Assembly (NCBI GenBank): GCA_013812565.1
Contig: JACCTF010000858.1
Location: 1 to 7,737 of the forward strand
Reading direction: 5' to 3'
DNA: 7,737 nucleotides
Origin: Pyrinomonadaceae bacterium
GTDB taxonomy: Bacteria > Acidobacteriota > Blastocatellia > Pyrinomonadales > Pyrinomonadaceae
Every line of letters starts with the position of its first letter. The stretch's first letter is position 1. Positions 7,313-7,737 of the stretch are shown in pieces. A program made the position numbers and the translations under genes. The notes below the pieces were generated by a model that was not told where the DNA came from, did not search any database, and saw only the letters and a program-made list of their open reading frames with translations.

Positions 7313-7342
7313 CCCATTTCCCGTGAATCGTTGTCGCCTACC
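7305..7342 (-). repeat. Right terminal inverted repeat of the Tn3-family element
   Basis: Reading inward on the minus strand it begins GGTAGGCGACAACGATTC and ends GGGCCACTTCA, matching the left repeat at 35 of 38 positions. The match continues outward for three bases (7343-7345, TAA). Its inner end forms one arm of the 7283-7312 hairpin. Confidence 0.9.
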
Positions 7343-7345
7343 TAA

Positions 7346-7737
7346 GTGGGATGAGACGCAGGAGCGTCAGAACGAGATAGCCGGGAATCAACAAAGCATC
7401 AATCAGATGAGCAGCAATCAGATGCAGCAGGCGCAGATTCGCAAGACGCAGATGGACCCGATTCTTGATGCCGAGCGGTTGCGCCAGGACGCAGCTTATA
7501 AGAAAACGATGACGGACAACGCCACCAACGAAATCGAGCGTAAGAAGACTGAAGACGACCGTCGTGATAACCGCTTTGGTTTGTCGTTCCCTGAGAGACA
7601 AAGATTTAACACCTGGCGCATGAAAAATGGCGACAGCACACTTAGTTTGCGCGAGCAGATTGCGAAATGGGAGCGCGATGAGTTTGACAAAGAGTTTAGC
7701 GAGAAGGTACGGCACAACAAAGCAGGCGAGGCTCAAG
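7346..7737 (+). CDS. Fragment of an unrecognised Gln-rich coiled-coil-like protein, 5' cut by the transposon, 3' cut by window edge
   Basis: One plus-strand frame (codons from 7347) is open for 130 codons to the right edge. The product is highly charged and Gln/Asn-rich: it begins WDETQERQNEIAGNQQ, continues with repeated Q-x-x-Q and Q-x-M spacing (NQMSSNQMQQAQ), then LDAERLRQDAAYKK, DDRRDNRFGLSFPERQ and REQIAKWERDEFDKEF. It looks like a long helical or coiled-coil protein, as seen in phage structural proteins, but I do not recognise the family. The frame continues back into the right repeat, where a GTG at 7323 lies in frame with no clear Shine-Dalgarno site. More likely the true 5' part has been lost. 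It does not match the FG-GAP gene on the other flank. The opposite-strand frame here is a Leu-rich shadow. Confidence 0.6.

Larger units (their letters stand above)
2842..7342. mobile_element. Complete Tn3-family transposon (tnpA, tnpR, pRiA4b ORF-3-like passenger), 4501 bp
   Basis: The element is defined by 38-bp terminal inverted repeats at 2842-2879 and 7305-7342. It contains a 1008-aa Tn3-type transposase, a divergently read serine resolvase and one passenger gene. Length, repeat size and divergent tnpA/tnpR with an intervening 151-bp region all match the Tn3 family, which transposes replicatively through a cointegrate resolved at res by TnpR. Both catalytic genes look intact, so it may be autonomous. 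The left flank is a truncated FG-GAP gene and the right flank a truncated, unrelated coiled-coil gene. With 38-bp ends the flanking pentamers are GGTTA and TAAGT, so no perfect 5-bp target duplication is seen. No antibiotic- or metal-resistance gene is present. Confidence 0.9.

Noticed and set aside
7338..7736. Minus-strand 132-aa Leu-rich open frame that looks membrane-like
   Set aside because: It is the complement of the charged Gln/Glu/Lys-rich plus-strand frame. Its hydrophobicity follows from reverse-reading CAG, GAG and AAG codons, and it runs into the transposon repeat.
1..7737. CRISPR array, tRNA or rRNA genes, defence system
   Set aside because: No regularly spaced repeats, cloverleaf-like or rRNA sequences, and no nuclease or defence domains were seen; the content is explained by the transposon and its flanks.

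Overview
The window looks like chromosomal DNA from a free-living, moderate-GC bacterium with a large secretome, most likely an uncultured soil or sediment lineage. A secreted DUF2961/GH172-type protein beside an FG-GAP/VCBS protein ending in an ASPIC/UnbV domain is a pairing common in Acidobacteriota, Planctomycetota and Verrucomicrobiota. That placement is inference; no marker gene is present. Coding density is high and no gene-free stretch exceeds 300 bases.

Left arm (1-2838, minus strand): first, a 5'-intact but window-truncated gene for a secreted DUF2961 (GH172-like) protein, 1-1711, read toward the left edge. Upstream of it, 144 bp away, is the 3' part of an FG-GAP/VCBS plus ASPIC/UnbV gene (1856-2838). 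That gene is a pseudogene twice over: it carries an in-frame TAA at 2723-2725 and its 5' half is missing where it meets the transposon end.

Centre (2842-7342): a complete 4.5-kb Tn3-family transposon. It is bounded by 38-bp terminal inverted repeats with 35 of 38 positions identical (2842-2879 and 7305-7342). It encodes a 1008-aa DDE transposase (minus strand, TTG start at 5903). It also encodes a divergently read 188-aa serine resolvase (plus strand, ATG at 6055), with a 151-bp intergenic region between the two that probably holds the res site and promoters. Third is a passenger gene of the pRiA4b ORF-3 / IS1096-passenger family (6699-7280). The transposase stop codon lies inside the left repeat, and an imperfect hairpin after the passenger gene uses the inner end of the right repeat as one arm, so the element is compact. 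It looks autonomous: the catalytic residues of transposase (D698, D769, E899) and resolvase (S10, R8, D73/R74/R77) are present.

Right arm (7346-7737, plus strand): a fragment of an unrelated, charged, Gln-rich coiled-coil-like protein whose 5' end is cut at the transposon's right end and which runs off the window.

The most informative point is that the two ends of the transposon abut different, unrelated, truncated genes and lack a perfect 5-bp target duplication. This is not a simple insertion into one gene. A transposon-mediated deletion or inversion, recombination between two copies, or an assembly join at a repeated element would each explain it. No CRISPR array, tRNA or rRNA was seen.
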